64,000 nucleotides of DNA. Source: Streptomyces sp. AA1529. GTDB taxonomy: Bacteria; Actinomycetota; Actinomycetes; Streptomycetales; Streptomycetaceae. Made by a program: the position numbers and the translations under genes. The stretch is from assembly GCF_000280905.1 (NCBI RefSeq), contig NZ_ALAP01000075.1, positions 1 through 64,000 on the forward strand, read 5' to 3'. The notes below the pieces were generated by a model. It saw nothing but the letters and a program-made list of their open reading frames with translations. It was not told the origin of the DNA and did no database searches. The stretch's first letter is position 1, and each line of letters starts with the position of its first letter. Below, one piece after another: positions 9,101-15,159 of this stretch.

Positions 9101-9542
9101 CCCGTACGACGAGGCCGCCGGAGGCGGCGGAACGGCCGTCGCCGCCCGGCTGCCGCTCGTGCAGCGTGCGCACCCCGGCCGCGCGCAGCGTCGCGCGGAC
9201 GGTGCGCAGGGCGTGCGGGTCGGCGTCCTCGTCCGCGATCAGCGTGGCCGCTGTGGAGACGGGGACGAATCCGCCCTGGGCGTGCATCTTCTGCGGGCGC
9301 GGCCAGACCGGGGGCAGGCCGTCCCGGGTGCTCTCGTCGTCCCGGCTGCCCGCGGAGGGGCCGTCCGGTGCCGCCGGGGCGGCCGCCTGTGCGGCGGGTG
9401 CTCCGGCGAGCAGGCCGGAGACGACCGCCGCGGCGAGCGCGGCGGCGCTCATCCTGGCCCTGCCGCCCGGTGCCTGGCGCGGGACGGTGCCCGTGCCGGG
9501 CCCGGAGACCCTCGGGCCGCCCTGGCCGCGCGCTGTCCCCAC
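6192..9542 (-). CDS. secreted GH84-type beta-N-acetylglucosaminidase with discoidin domain
   Basis: An 1116-residue protein from GTG at 9542, preceded by GGAGG five bases away. After about 30 residues comes a hydrophobic signal core ending in AQA, so export is likely. An N-terminal alpha/beta domain (about 75-200) precedes a GH84 catalytic barrel (about 220-520) with RGTTEGFYGQPW, WAVSPG, VPTEFY, MDNYPVND and AADYAWNP. A helical domain, two beta-sandwich regions (one resembling an NPCBM-associated NEW3 module near 870-960) and a C-terminal F5/8 type C domain (about 970-1105, ARGARATSS ... RWSSP) follow. GH84 enzymes remove beta-linked N-acetylglucosamine by substrate-assisted catalysis. The usual Asp-Asp pair reads Glu343-Asp344 here. 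The start region is rather long for a signal peptide. Confidence 0.88.
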   Translation of the reverse strand: MGTARGQGGPRVSGPGTGTVPRQAPGGRARMSAAALAAAVVSGLLAGAPAAQAAAPAAPDGPSAGSRDDESTRDGLPPVWPRPQKMHAQGGFVPVSTAATLIADEDADPHALRTVRATLRAAGVRTLHERQPGGDGRSAASGGLVVRVGTESAGAALRALRAPARDDLPAGGYRLAAGRADGHDTVALEGTDGAGLFNAAQTLRQLATEHEERHGFPGVSVRDWPTASVRGTTEGFYGQPWTQQERLSQLDFMGRTKQNRYLYAPGDDPFRQAPRWRDPYPAAQRADFRELADRAARNHVTLGWAVSPGQGLCFSSPGDRKALLRKLDAMRALGVGAFQLRFEDVSYTEWHCDQDADTYGSGPAAAARAQAELANAVADHLATRHPDAAPLSVVPTEFYQKGRTEYRAALAEKLDDRVEIGWSGVGVVPRTISGTELARARSAFPRHRLVTMDNYPVNDFASDRIFLGPYRGREPAVASGSAALLTNAMKQPRASRIPLFTAADYAWNPRGYRPKESWRAAVDELAGGRGSSAATRAAVHALAGNDASSMLGSDESAYVRPLLENFWREYGNGPGSGLDRAAEELRDAFTTMRTAPSKVPEGLGREVKPWLTQLSRLGAAGERSVDMLVAQLGGDGAAAWKAQLEVRRLRAESRGSKVTVGKGVLADFTDKALKLSESWSGGSPGPKGKSGSGRTGKGDDGTGDGGARPTVSGSPEGAPDHPLSAAADGDPSTSYRAAVPPATATFTPQQPPMLVPPAAAAEPGTGDGDDAGGGRPARDALTVRLPEPRPLRAVTVLTGPDSGTRGTVEAHVPGKGWQRLGALSRTGWTHLATGGHEARADAVRLVWSQDAKPPVVHEITPWYADTPEASLSLPRTTVDAAIGGGTTRVTARLTGNRPTDVRDKVTVHAPKGFTVRTPARTTVRRGGTVDVPLRISADSSVGTGSYRIPVSFGGERRTLTVRAYPRTSGPDLARGARATSSGDETKDFPAAAVADGKRGTRWSSPAEDGAWVQVELAERARVGQVVLRWQDAYAARYRIQVSPDGKHWRTAATVRDGEGGKESVRMDSPKDTRFVRVVGDKRATRFGISLWSMEVYAVDSSGRAKHARRDGDKDGG

Positions 9543-9986
9543 CGCTTCCTCCCGATGTCCGACCGGAACCCCTCCGCCGAGCGGGCACGGGCCCGGCGCA
9601 CCCGCGTGCCTGCCGTCCGTGCCGCTGTGGCCTCCGTCAGCACCATAGAGGCGGGTGCCGCGCCGCGTTCACCTCGGGAGGCCACAGCTGTGCCACAAAC
9701 CGTGTGCCAGCGGATTCTACGGTCCGCCGGCCCGCCCGGCACCGGCCGCGTCCCCGGGTCACCGCACCGGATGCGGCAGGGCACCGCACCCTCGGCCACG
9801 CCGCAAATCCTCGCCGGGGTGCCCGTTTTGTCCGTCGGATCTCCTCTCCCGGCGGATTGTTGTCGCCGATTCGCCGCGGGAACGCGCGTGAGCTGGGACA
9901 CGTTTCCCCTTCGGACACGTCTGCGCGCCCGTCTGCTGGGTAGGGCGAGTCCTGACCATCCATTCGTCAACGAACGGAGGCCCCCG
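9543..9986. other. 444-bp intergenic region, divergent promoters presumed
   Basis: This separates the divergent GH84 gene and the small peptide gene. G+C is somewhat lower than in neighbouring genes and codon bias is absent in all frames. A short inverted repeat TTCGT-CA-ACGAA (9963-9974) lies directly against the Shine-Dalgarno sequence of the peptide gene. I see no gene here. Confidence 0.5.
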
Positions 9987-10268
9987 GTGGCCGCGTCCGC
10001 TGAACTCCTCATCTCCGCCCTGACTCCGCTTCCCCAACAGCGCACACTCTCCAAACGAGGGCACGAGCCGGTAGACCTGTCCGGTGTGTCCGACCCCGAC
10101 TCCGGACTCGACGGCTCGTGCATCTGCGGCTGCGCGGACGCTCCGCTCACCAGTGAGCCCCCGCTCGCCGACGTCGCCCCGCTGACCAGCGAGCCCCCGC
10201 TCGCGGAGGCGCCGCTGACCAGCGAACCCGCAGGGGTCGGATTCGGCACGGAGCCCGCAGAGATCTGA
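9987..10268 (+). CDS. 93-residue peptide with CICGC cluster and PLTSEP repeats, unknown
   Basis: I do not recognise this family. GTG at 9987 has a near-ideal Shine-Dalgarno (ACGGAGG at 9974-9980, six bases away) and the frame keeps high third-position G+C to TGA. The product has an N-terminal stretch of about 35 residues (ELLISALTPLP ... RTLSKRG). An Asp/Ser/Gly-rich segment follows, then a Cys cluster CICGC at residues 49-53. Three copies of PLTSEP then follow, spaced by short acidic or Ala segments (PLADVA, PLAEA). There is no signal peptide or membrane helix. The layout (leader-like part, Cys-rich part, Thr/Ser/Glu repeats) recalls precursors of modified peptides, but no modifying enzyme lies next to it. 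A metal-binding or adaptor peptide is equally possible. Confidence 0.6.
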   Translation: MAASAELLISALTPLPQQRTLSKRGHEPVDLSGVSDPDSGLDGSCICGCADAPLTSEPPLADVAPLTSEPPLAEAPLTSEPAGVGFGTEPAEI

Positions 10269-10624
10269 TCGCGCGGCCCGCCGCGGCGCACGGAGCCCCG
10301 CTCTCCTGCCGGAGCGCACCGGACCGCCGGGTCCGGGTGCCCGGGAGGCGGCAACCTCCGTGCTCGCGGCTCTGGGCGCCGCCGCTGCCGCTCCGCCGCA
10401 CGCCGGCCGTTCCGGGCCGGAGTGCCGGGCGTCGGCCCGTCGCCGACGTCACCCCCGACCGCCGCGCCGTGCTCCGACCGCCGCGCCGCGCTCCGGCGCG
10501 CGCCCCGAGGTCCCCGCGCTTCGAACGTGCCCTCCCCACCCCCGCACTCTGCCCCCGAACAGGGCGGCTGCCCGCAGGAGCACCCCGGCGCGCGACCCGT
10601 TCACCCGTCCGATATCTTGGCTGT
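10269..10624. other. 356-bp intergenic region
   Basis: Very G+C-rich, repetitive in CCGCC/GCCGC motifs, and without a convincing coding frame. It ends with the -10-like element of the next gene. No clear terminator hairpin with a long stem was found. Confidence 0.4.
10613..10618 (+). promoter_or_regulatory. -10 element (TATCTT) of a probable leaderless transcript
   Basis: TATCTT ends six bases before the GTG at 10625, which has no Shine-Dalgarno sequence. Transcription would start at or next to the start codon. I could not find a good -35 hexamer. Confidence 0.45.
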
Positions 10625-10861
10625 GTGAGCGACAAGGTCAAGAAAAATGCACTGCGCGCAGGCACGGTCACCGTCGGCGCGGCGCTGCTGCCGCTGCTGT
10701 CGTCCCCCGCCTTCGCGCTCACCCGCGACGACGGCGACCAGCCGGGCTCCGGCCTGAGCGTCCTCGACACCCTGGGGCTGTACGTCGCCGCGCCCCTCGT
10801 CCTCTTCCTGGTCATCGCCGGTCTGGTGACGCTGAGCGACAAGCGCGGCAAGAAGAGCTGA
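10625..10861 (+). CDS. small membrane/secreted protein, unknown function
   Basis: A 78-residue protein from GTG. A basic N-terminus (KVKKNALR) leads into a hydrophobic stretch ending in PAFA, a likely signal peptide cut near residue 31. A short acidic/Gly segment (RDDGDQPGSG) follows, then a strong membrane helix (about 50-70) and a basic tail (SDKRGKKS). The mature product would be a single-span protein of some 47 residues with its tail inside the cell. No family is recognised. It stands alone on the plus strand and seems to be leaderless. Confidence 0.7.
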   Translation: MSDKVKKNALRAGTVTVGAALLPLLSSPAFALTRDDGDQPGSGLSVLDTLGLYVAAPLVLFLVIAGLVTLSDKRGKKS

Positions 10862-10952
10862 CACCGCAGGAGCAAGGCCCGGCCCGGCGCACTGCGCCGC
10901 GTCCTATCGGCAGTCGAACTGCCGTGCTTTAGTGCGAGGTTGTCCGGGTTCG

Positions 10953-10968
10953 GTGACAGCTCTGTCAC
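10953..10968. promoter_or_regulatory. palindromic operator candidate GTGACA-N4-TGTCAC
   Basis: A perfect 6-bp inverted repeat around GCTC, 41 bases before the ATG at 11010. Symmetry and position suit a dimeric repressor or activator site. The half-site resembles GTGA-type CRP-family sites, but the spacing is two bases too long for the classical one, so the protein is unknown. Confidence 0.4.
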
Positions 10969-11009
10969 ACACGTTGGCACTCCGTCGGCTGTGGGGAATT
11001 GCCCACACC

Positions 11010-11912
11010 ATGACGCACGATGTACCACTCCCGCCCCGGACCGGACTGCCCACCAGCGACGAACGGCTGCGCGCCGCGCTCCGGTACGCGCAGGGCGGTG
11101 CCGAGCAGCCCGGCGCGCCGTTCGGGCCGCCCGGCCGCGCGATGATCACCGGACTGGCGGCGCTCGCGCTGCACCGCTTCGCCGCCGCCCCCTCCCTGCT
11201 GGACCTCGACCGGATCGACGTGCTGGTCCCGGAGTTGGGCGAGCCTCTCGGACCGGGCACCCGCGTGCCGCTCCCGTCGGGCTGCGCCTACACCTCGGCG
11301 CATCTGGTGCGGACCCGGATCGTGCCCGAGCCGGAGGAGATCACCGGACTGCCCGTGGCTCCCGTGCCCCGGGCGCTGGCCGACGCGGTGGCCCAGTCGG
11401 CCGACGCCGAGGAGGTGCGCGGGCTGCTGACCGAGGCGGTGCGCGGCGGGCACTGCGAGCCGCAGCCGGTGGTGCGCGAACTCACCAGGGCCCGGCTGCT
11501 CGGCCTGCCGCACGTCGCCGACGCCGTGGAGAGCCTGCTGGCCGAGGGGCGGGCGCTGACCGAGGGCCTGCTGTACGGAATGGTCTTCGGCCAGGGGCTG
11601 CCCGACCCCTGCTGGAACGTCGAACTGCGGGTGCCCGGCGGACCGCACCTCGGTGCCGTCGACGCCTACTGGCCGGACCAGGCCGTCGCCGTGGAGATCG
11701 ATGCGCGTTCCCCCCGGGCCGGTGCGGAGGCGGCCTGGGACGCGTGCACCCACAAGCGCGAGTCCCTGGAGCAGTTCGGGGTCACCGTCCTCCACGTCAC
11801 CCCGGAGAAGCTGCGCGAGGCCCCGGCCCAGCAGGCTGCCGTGGTCCGGACGGCGCTGATGGCCGCCGCGGAGCAGCCGCCCGCCGAGTACGTGGCGGTC
11901 CTGCCGCGCTGA
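11010..11912 (+). CDS. AbiEi-antitoxin-like / DUF559 nuclease-fold protein, unknown role
   Basis: A 300-residue soluble protein from ATG. The N-terminal two thirds (TSDERLRAALRYAQGG, MITGLAALALHRF, VLVP ... TRIVPEPEEITGLPVAPVPRALADAV) match the general pattern of actinobacterial proteins annotated as type IV toxin-antitoxin AbiEi-like. The C-terminal part (about 225-285) resembles a VSR/DUF559 nuclease fold: WNVELRVP, GAVDAYWPDQAVAVEIDA, then KRESLEQFGVTVLHVTP. The Asp in VDAYW and the Glu in VEID are candidate metal ligands. There is no neighbouring nucleotidyltransferase toxin (AbiEii), so it is an orphan. Function is uncertain. Confidence 0.7.
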   Translation: MTHDVPLPPRTGLPTSDERLRAALRYAQGGAEQPGAPFGPPGRAMITGLAALALHRFAAAPSLLDLDRIDVLVPELGEPLGPGTRVPLPSGCAYTSAHLVRTRIVPEPEEITGLPVAPVPRALADAVAQSADAEEVRGLLTEAVRGGHCEPQPVVRELTRARLLGLPHVADAVESLLAEGRALTEGLLYGMVFGQGLPDPCWNVELRVPGGPHLGAVDAYWPDQAVAVEIDARSPRAGAEAAWDACTHKRESLEQFGVTVLHVTPEKLREAPAQQAAVVRTALMAAAEQPPAEYVAVLPR

Positions 11913-11921
11913 GCCGCCGGG

Positions 11922-13067
11922 TCAGTCGCAGTACTCGGCCTCGACCAGGTCGCGGGCGCCGTCCGACCAGTCGCCGTTGAGGTTGACGGCGATCGTGTGG
12001 GTGCCGTCCGGCGTGGTGTAGGCCGCCGTGCTGGAGCCGTGGATGGTGCCGTCGTGGCCCCAGACCGTGACCCCGCAGGAGAGGGTGCGTTCGGTCAGTC
12101 CCAGCCCGTAGCGTTCGGTCGCGTCCGCTCTGCGCGTCGTCCGCATCCGGGCCGCCTCCCGCGGCGGCAGCAGCCGGCCGGTGGCCAGGGCGCGGACGAA
12201 GCGCACCAGGTCGCCGGTCGAGGAGATCATCTCGCCGGACGCCCCGGCCAGCGAGGGGTTGAGCGCGGTGACGTCCCGGACCGGCGGGTCGGCGCCGGGC
12301 GCGAACAGTGTGGAGTACTCCTTGCCGTGCGGCCCCGGGATGCGCGTCGAGGTGCCGGGCAGCGAGGTGTCCCGCAGCTTCAGCGGGCGCAGCACCCGGC
12401 GTTCGATCTCCGTCGCGTAGGAGTGCCCGGTGGCGCGCTCGATGACCATCCCGGCCAGCAGGTAGTTGGTGTTGGAGTAGCTCCAGCCGGTGTCGGGGCG
12501 GAACAGCGGCGGTCGGGACAGGGCGCGCCGCACCAGTTCCCGGGCGCTGTGCGTGCGCATCCGCACGTCCGGGAAGCGCGGGCTGAAGTAGGCGGCGCGC
12601 AGGGCCGGATCCGCGGTGTAGTCTGGGATGCCGCTGGTGTGGCCGAGGAGTTGGCGCACGGTGATGGCGCGCTCCGGCCCGCCCACCGCCGCCCCGTACC
12701 GGCCCAGCCGCACGTCCGGGAGCCAGCGGCCGACCGGATCGTCGAGCCCGAGTGTGCCCTCCGCCTCCAGTTGCAGCAGCACCGTCGCCACGAACGGCTT
12801 GGTCAGGCTGCCGATCCGGAACCGGTCGCCGGCCTCCCGCGGGCGGCCGGTGGCGTAGTCGGCGGTGCCGGCACTGCCGTTCCACACCCCGGCCCCGTCC
12901 GCCACCTGTGCCAGCACCCCCGGGGCGTCGTCCCGCGCCACCAGCGCCTCCATCGCCGCGCGGGTGCGGGTGTGCCCCAGGTCGGCCGCGGTGGAGGAGC
13001 TCGCCATCAGCCCGAAGGCGGTCACGGTGGAGATCAGCCCGCTCAGCAGGCGCCGCGGCAGGTGCAT
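11922..13067 (-). CDS. secreted serine beta-lactamase / DD-peptidase family protein
   Basis: A 381-residue protein from ATG at 13067, directly followed by a signal peptide (RRLLSGLISTVTAFGLMASSSTA). The three penicillin-recognition motifs are present: SLTK (Ser87, Lys90), YSN (Tyr197-Asn199) and HDG (His338-Gly340), the last replacing the KTG of classical enzymes. This pattern fits class C beta-lactamase-like D-alanyl-D-alanine carboxypeptidases or esterases of the same fold. It starts 11 bases after the stop of the EamA transporter gene, so the two are probably cotranscribed. No clear Shine-Dalgarno is present, which suggests translational coupling. Substrate cannot be read from sequence. 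Confidence 0.87.
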   Translation of the reverse strand: MHLPRRLLSGLISTVTAFGLMASSSTAADLGHTRTRAAMEALVARDDAPGVLAQVADGAGVWNGSAGTADYATGRPREAGDRFRIGSLTKPFVATVLLQLEAEGTLGLDDPVGRWLPDVRLGRYGAAVGGPERAITVRQLLGHTSGIPDYTADPALRAAYFSPRFPDVRMRTHSARELVRRALSRPPLFRPDTGWSYSNTNYLLAGMVIERATGHSYATEIERRVLRPLKLRDTSLPGTSTRIPGPHGKEYSTLFAPGADPPVRDVTALNPSLAGASGEMISSTGDLVRFVRALATGRLLPPREAARMRTTRRADATERYGLGLTERTLSCGVTVWGHDGTIHGSSTAAYTTPDGTHTIAVNLNGDWSDGARDLVEAEYCD

Positions 13068-13078
13068 GGACGGGGACT

Positions 13079-13993
13079 CTAGTGAGCGGGACGACTGGTG
13101 TGCCAGACGGCGAGGACGACCAGGACGCACCCGGCGAACTGGGTCGCGGTGGGTCGTTCCCCGAGGAAGACGACACCGAGGCCGAGCGCCAGGACCGGTT
13201 GCAGCAGCAGCAGCGCGGCGCTGGTCACCGGCGCCAGCCGGGCCAGCGCGGGCCCCATCAGCACGAGCGCCAGCACCTGCCCGAACAGCGACATCACCGT
13301 CAGCCAGCCCAGCGGGCCCCAGCCGGGCGCCGGGTCGATCCCCGTCCACAGCGCCCCCAGCACCCCGGAGGTGACACCGGCGGCCAGCGTGGAGACGCAC
13401 ACCGGGTGGAGGGTGTGCGCCCCGCCGCCGCCCAGGCGGGTCAGGAACAGGTATCCGGCGAACGCCACTCCGGCGCCGGCCCCGTAGAGCACCCCGGAGA
13501 CCGGGCTGCTGCCCGGCTCGGGGTGTCCGATGGCGCCGCTGGCCAGCGCGACGCCGAGCAGCAGCACGGGCAGGGTGCGCCAGTAGCGGGCGCCGGGCCG
13601 GGTGCGGGTGACGGCGAGGGCCAGCAGCGGGAAGACGGCGATCTGGATGTTGAGCAGCACGGTCGCGATGGAGGAGCCCACGTCGTGGATGCTCTGCGCC
13701 CAGAAGACGAAGTCGACGCCCAGCAGCGCGCCCGCCACCAGGTCGAACCGCTGGGCGCGGACCGGCCGGGGGCCCAGCCGCCGCCGTTCCAGCAGGGCGA
13801 GGGGCACCAGCGCGACCAGGGCCAGCGCGCAGCGCAGGAAGGCGGCGGTGCCCGCATTGACCCCGGACAGCTTCACGAACATCGCGGAGGCGGAGATGCA
13901 CGCCGACGCCGCCACCGCCAGCGGCACCGGTGCGGCGCCGGCCAGGCGGCCGTACGGTGTGGCCTGCTGCGTCCTCTCTTCGGTGCCGGTCAT
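13079..13993 (-). CDS. EamA/DMT-family transporter
   Basis: A 304-residue integral membrane protein from ATG at 13993 with about ten hydrophobic helices in two EamA repeats. The first begins at PVPLAVAASACISASAMFVKLS and the second near GVLYGAGAGVAFAGYLFLTRL. Small-residue helices and FLGERPTATQFAGCVLVVLAV near the C-terminus are typical of the drug/metabolite transporter superfamily. These usually export amino acids or metabolites. The gene is divergent from a LysR regulator, with a 12-bp palindrome in the shared promoter 23 bases upstream of the start, a usual arrangement for a regulator-controlled exporter. Confidence 0.9.
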   Translation of the reverse strand: MTGTEERTQQATPYGRLAGAAPVPLAVAASACISASAMFVKLSGVNAGTAAFLRCALALVALVPLALLERRRLGPRPVRAQRFDLVAGALLGVDFVFWAQSIHDVGSSIATVLLNIQIAVFPLLALAVTRTRPGARYWRTLPVLLLGVALASGAIGHPEPGSSPVSGVLYGAGAGVAFAGYLFLTRLGGGGAHTLHPVCVSTLAAGVTSGVLGALWTGIDPAPGWGPLGWLTVMSLFGQVLALVLMGPALARLAPVTSAALLLLQPVLALGLGVVFLGERPTATQFAGCVLVVLAVWHTSRPAH

Positions 13994-14015
13994 GGCCGTC
14001 ACTCTGCCTGCCGCG

Positions 14016-14048
14016 ACTGCCAAGGAAAAGCGACGATTCCTTGGCAGT
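14016..14048. promoter_or_regulatory. 12-bp perfect inverted repeat, LysR operator candidate
   Basis: ACTGCCAAGGAA (14017-14027 with flanking A) and TTCCTTGGCAGT are perfect complements around a 9-base spacer. The palindrome is in the divergent promoter region of the EamA transporter and the LysR gene. LysR-family dimers bind such interrupted palindromes, so it is the likely autoregulatory and activation site. Confidence 0.65.
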
Positions 14049-14161
14049 ATCGGTGAGCGTTGCTGATGAATCCCGGCCGCCCGGGTGCGCGTCCAGGGCG
14101 CGTCCGTTCGCCCGCCCGTCTGCCCGTCCGCCCGTCCGTCCGCCTCATGAGGTTTCCCCGC

Positions 14162-15079
14162 ATGTTCAGCTCCGACCGGCTCCGCGCCCTCGACGCCGTC
14201 GCCGTGCACGGCTCGCTGGTGCGCGCCGCGGCCGCCCTGCACATCACCCCCTCCGGCGTCTCCCAGCAACTGGCCAAGCTGGAGCGCGAGGCGGGCCACA
14301 CCCTGCTGGAGCCGCAGGGCCGCGGTGTCCGCCTCACCCACGCGGGCCGGGTGCTGGCCGACCACGCGGCCCGCGTCGTCGCCCAGCTCTCCGCCGCCGA
14401 GAGCGATCTGGCCGACCTCGGGGACGAGATCCTCGGCCCCCTCCGGCTCGGCGGCGTCGGCAGCTGTCTGCGGGCCCTGCTGCCGGACGTGCTGGCCGCG
14501 CTCACCGAGGCGCACCCCCGGCTGCGGCCCACCGTGGTGGACGGCGAGGCCGTCGACATGGTGCCGCTGCTGCTCGCCGGTGAACTGGACCTGCTGCTGA
14601 TCGAGAGCTGGCACAGCCGCCCCATGCCGCTGCCCGAGGGCGTGCGGGTCAAGCCGCTCGCCGTGGAGGAGGTCCAGGTGGCGCTCCCGGCCCGGCACCC
14701 GCTGGCGGGCCGGGAGGCGGTGGACCTGGCCGAGCTGGACGGTGTCGACTGGTCGAGCTGCCCGGTCGGCACCGAGCCCTACGAGGCGCTGGTCCAGGCG
14801 CTGCGGGCGCGCGGTGTCGAACCCCGGGTGCGCTACGCGGTCGGCGAGTACGCCACCCAGCTCGCCTTCGTGGCCCGCGGGCTGACCGCGGCGCTGGTGC
14901 CCGGCATGGGGCGGTGGCCCTGCCCGCCCGGGGTGCGCTTCGTGCCCGTCGAACCGGCGCTCCACCGAGAGGTGCGGGCGGCCTGGCGGGCGGGCGGCGA
15001 CAGCCCCTCGGTCCGCGCCTGCCTGGCGGCACTCACCGCCGAGGAGTGGGACGGGGAGGCGGCCGCCGCCGCGCACTGA
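14162..15079 (+). CDS. LysR-family transcriptional regulator
   Basis: A 305-residue protein. ATG at 14162 is preferred over an in-frame ATG at 14147 because GAGG lies nine bases upstream and the product then begins MFSSDRLRALDAV, the normal LysR start. The winged helix-turn-helix covers residues 1-60 (SLVRAAAALHITPSGVSQQLAKLERE). A substrate-binding domain of periplasmic-protein type covers about 85-290. Divergent from the EamA transporter, it probably controls that gene and the beta-lactamase-like gene behind it. A run of CCGTC/CGCC repeats lies just before the start and may slow or shape the leader. Confidence 0.92.
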   Translation: MFSSDRLRALDAVAVHGSLVRAAAALHITPSGVSQQLAKLEREAGHTLLEPQGRGVRLTHAGRVLADHAARVVAQLSAAESDLADLGDEILGPLRLGGVGSCLRALLPDVLAALTEAHPRLRPTVVDGEAVDMVPLLLAGELDLLLIESWHSRPMPLPEGVRVKPLAVEEVQVALPARHPLAGREAVDLAELDGVDWSSCPVGTEPYEALVQALRARGVEPRVRYAVGEYATQLAFVARGLTAALVPGMGRWPCPPGVRFVPVEPALHREVRAAWRAGGDSPSVRACLAALTAEEWDGEAAAAAH

Positions 15080-15132
15080 GCCGCAGGGCACGACCGGTCC
15101 GCGGCGCCGCGGAGCCCGCGGGCCACGACTCG

Positions 15133-15159
15133 CCCGCGGGGCACGGTACGCCCCGCGGG
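15133..15159. terminator. bidirectional terminator hairpin
   Basis: CCCGCGGGGC (15133-15142) pairs perfectly with GCCCCGCGGG (15150-15159) around a 7-base loop. It lies between the converging LysR and metallophosphoesterase genes. Confidence 0.7.

Noticed and set aside
5983..9588. Open frame of about 1200 codons on the minus strand over the GH84 gene
   Set aside because: It lies in another frame of the same strand; its product is Arg/Gly-rich and featureless, whereas the GH84 frame has a signal peptide, motifs and a ribosome site.
10953..10968. CRP site
   Set aside because: The spacing between GTGA and TCAC is eight bases, not six; kept only as an unassigned palindrome.
14100..14146. CCGTC/CGCCC repeats in front of the LysR gene as a possible CRISPR-like or regulatory array
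   Set aside because: Units are short, irregular and without spacers; simple G+C-rich slippage sequence is enough to explain them.
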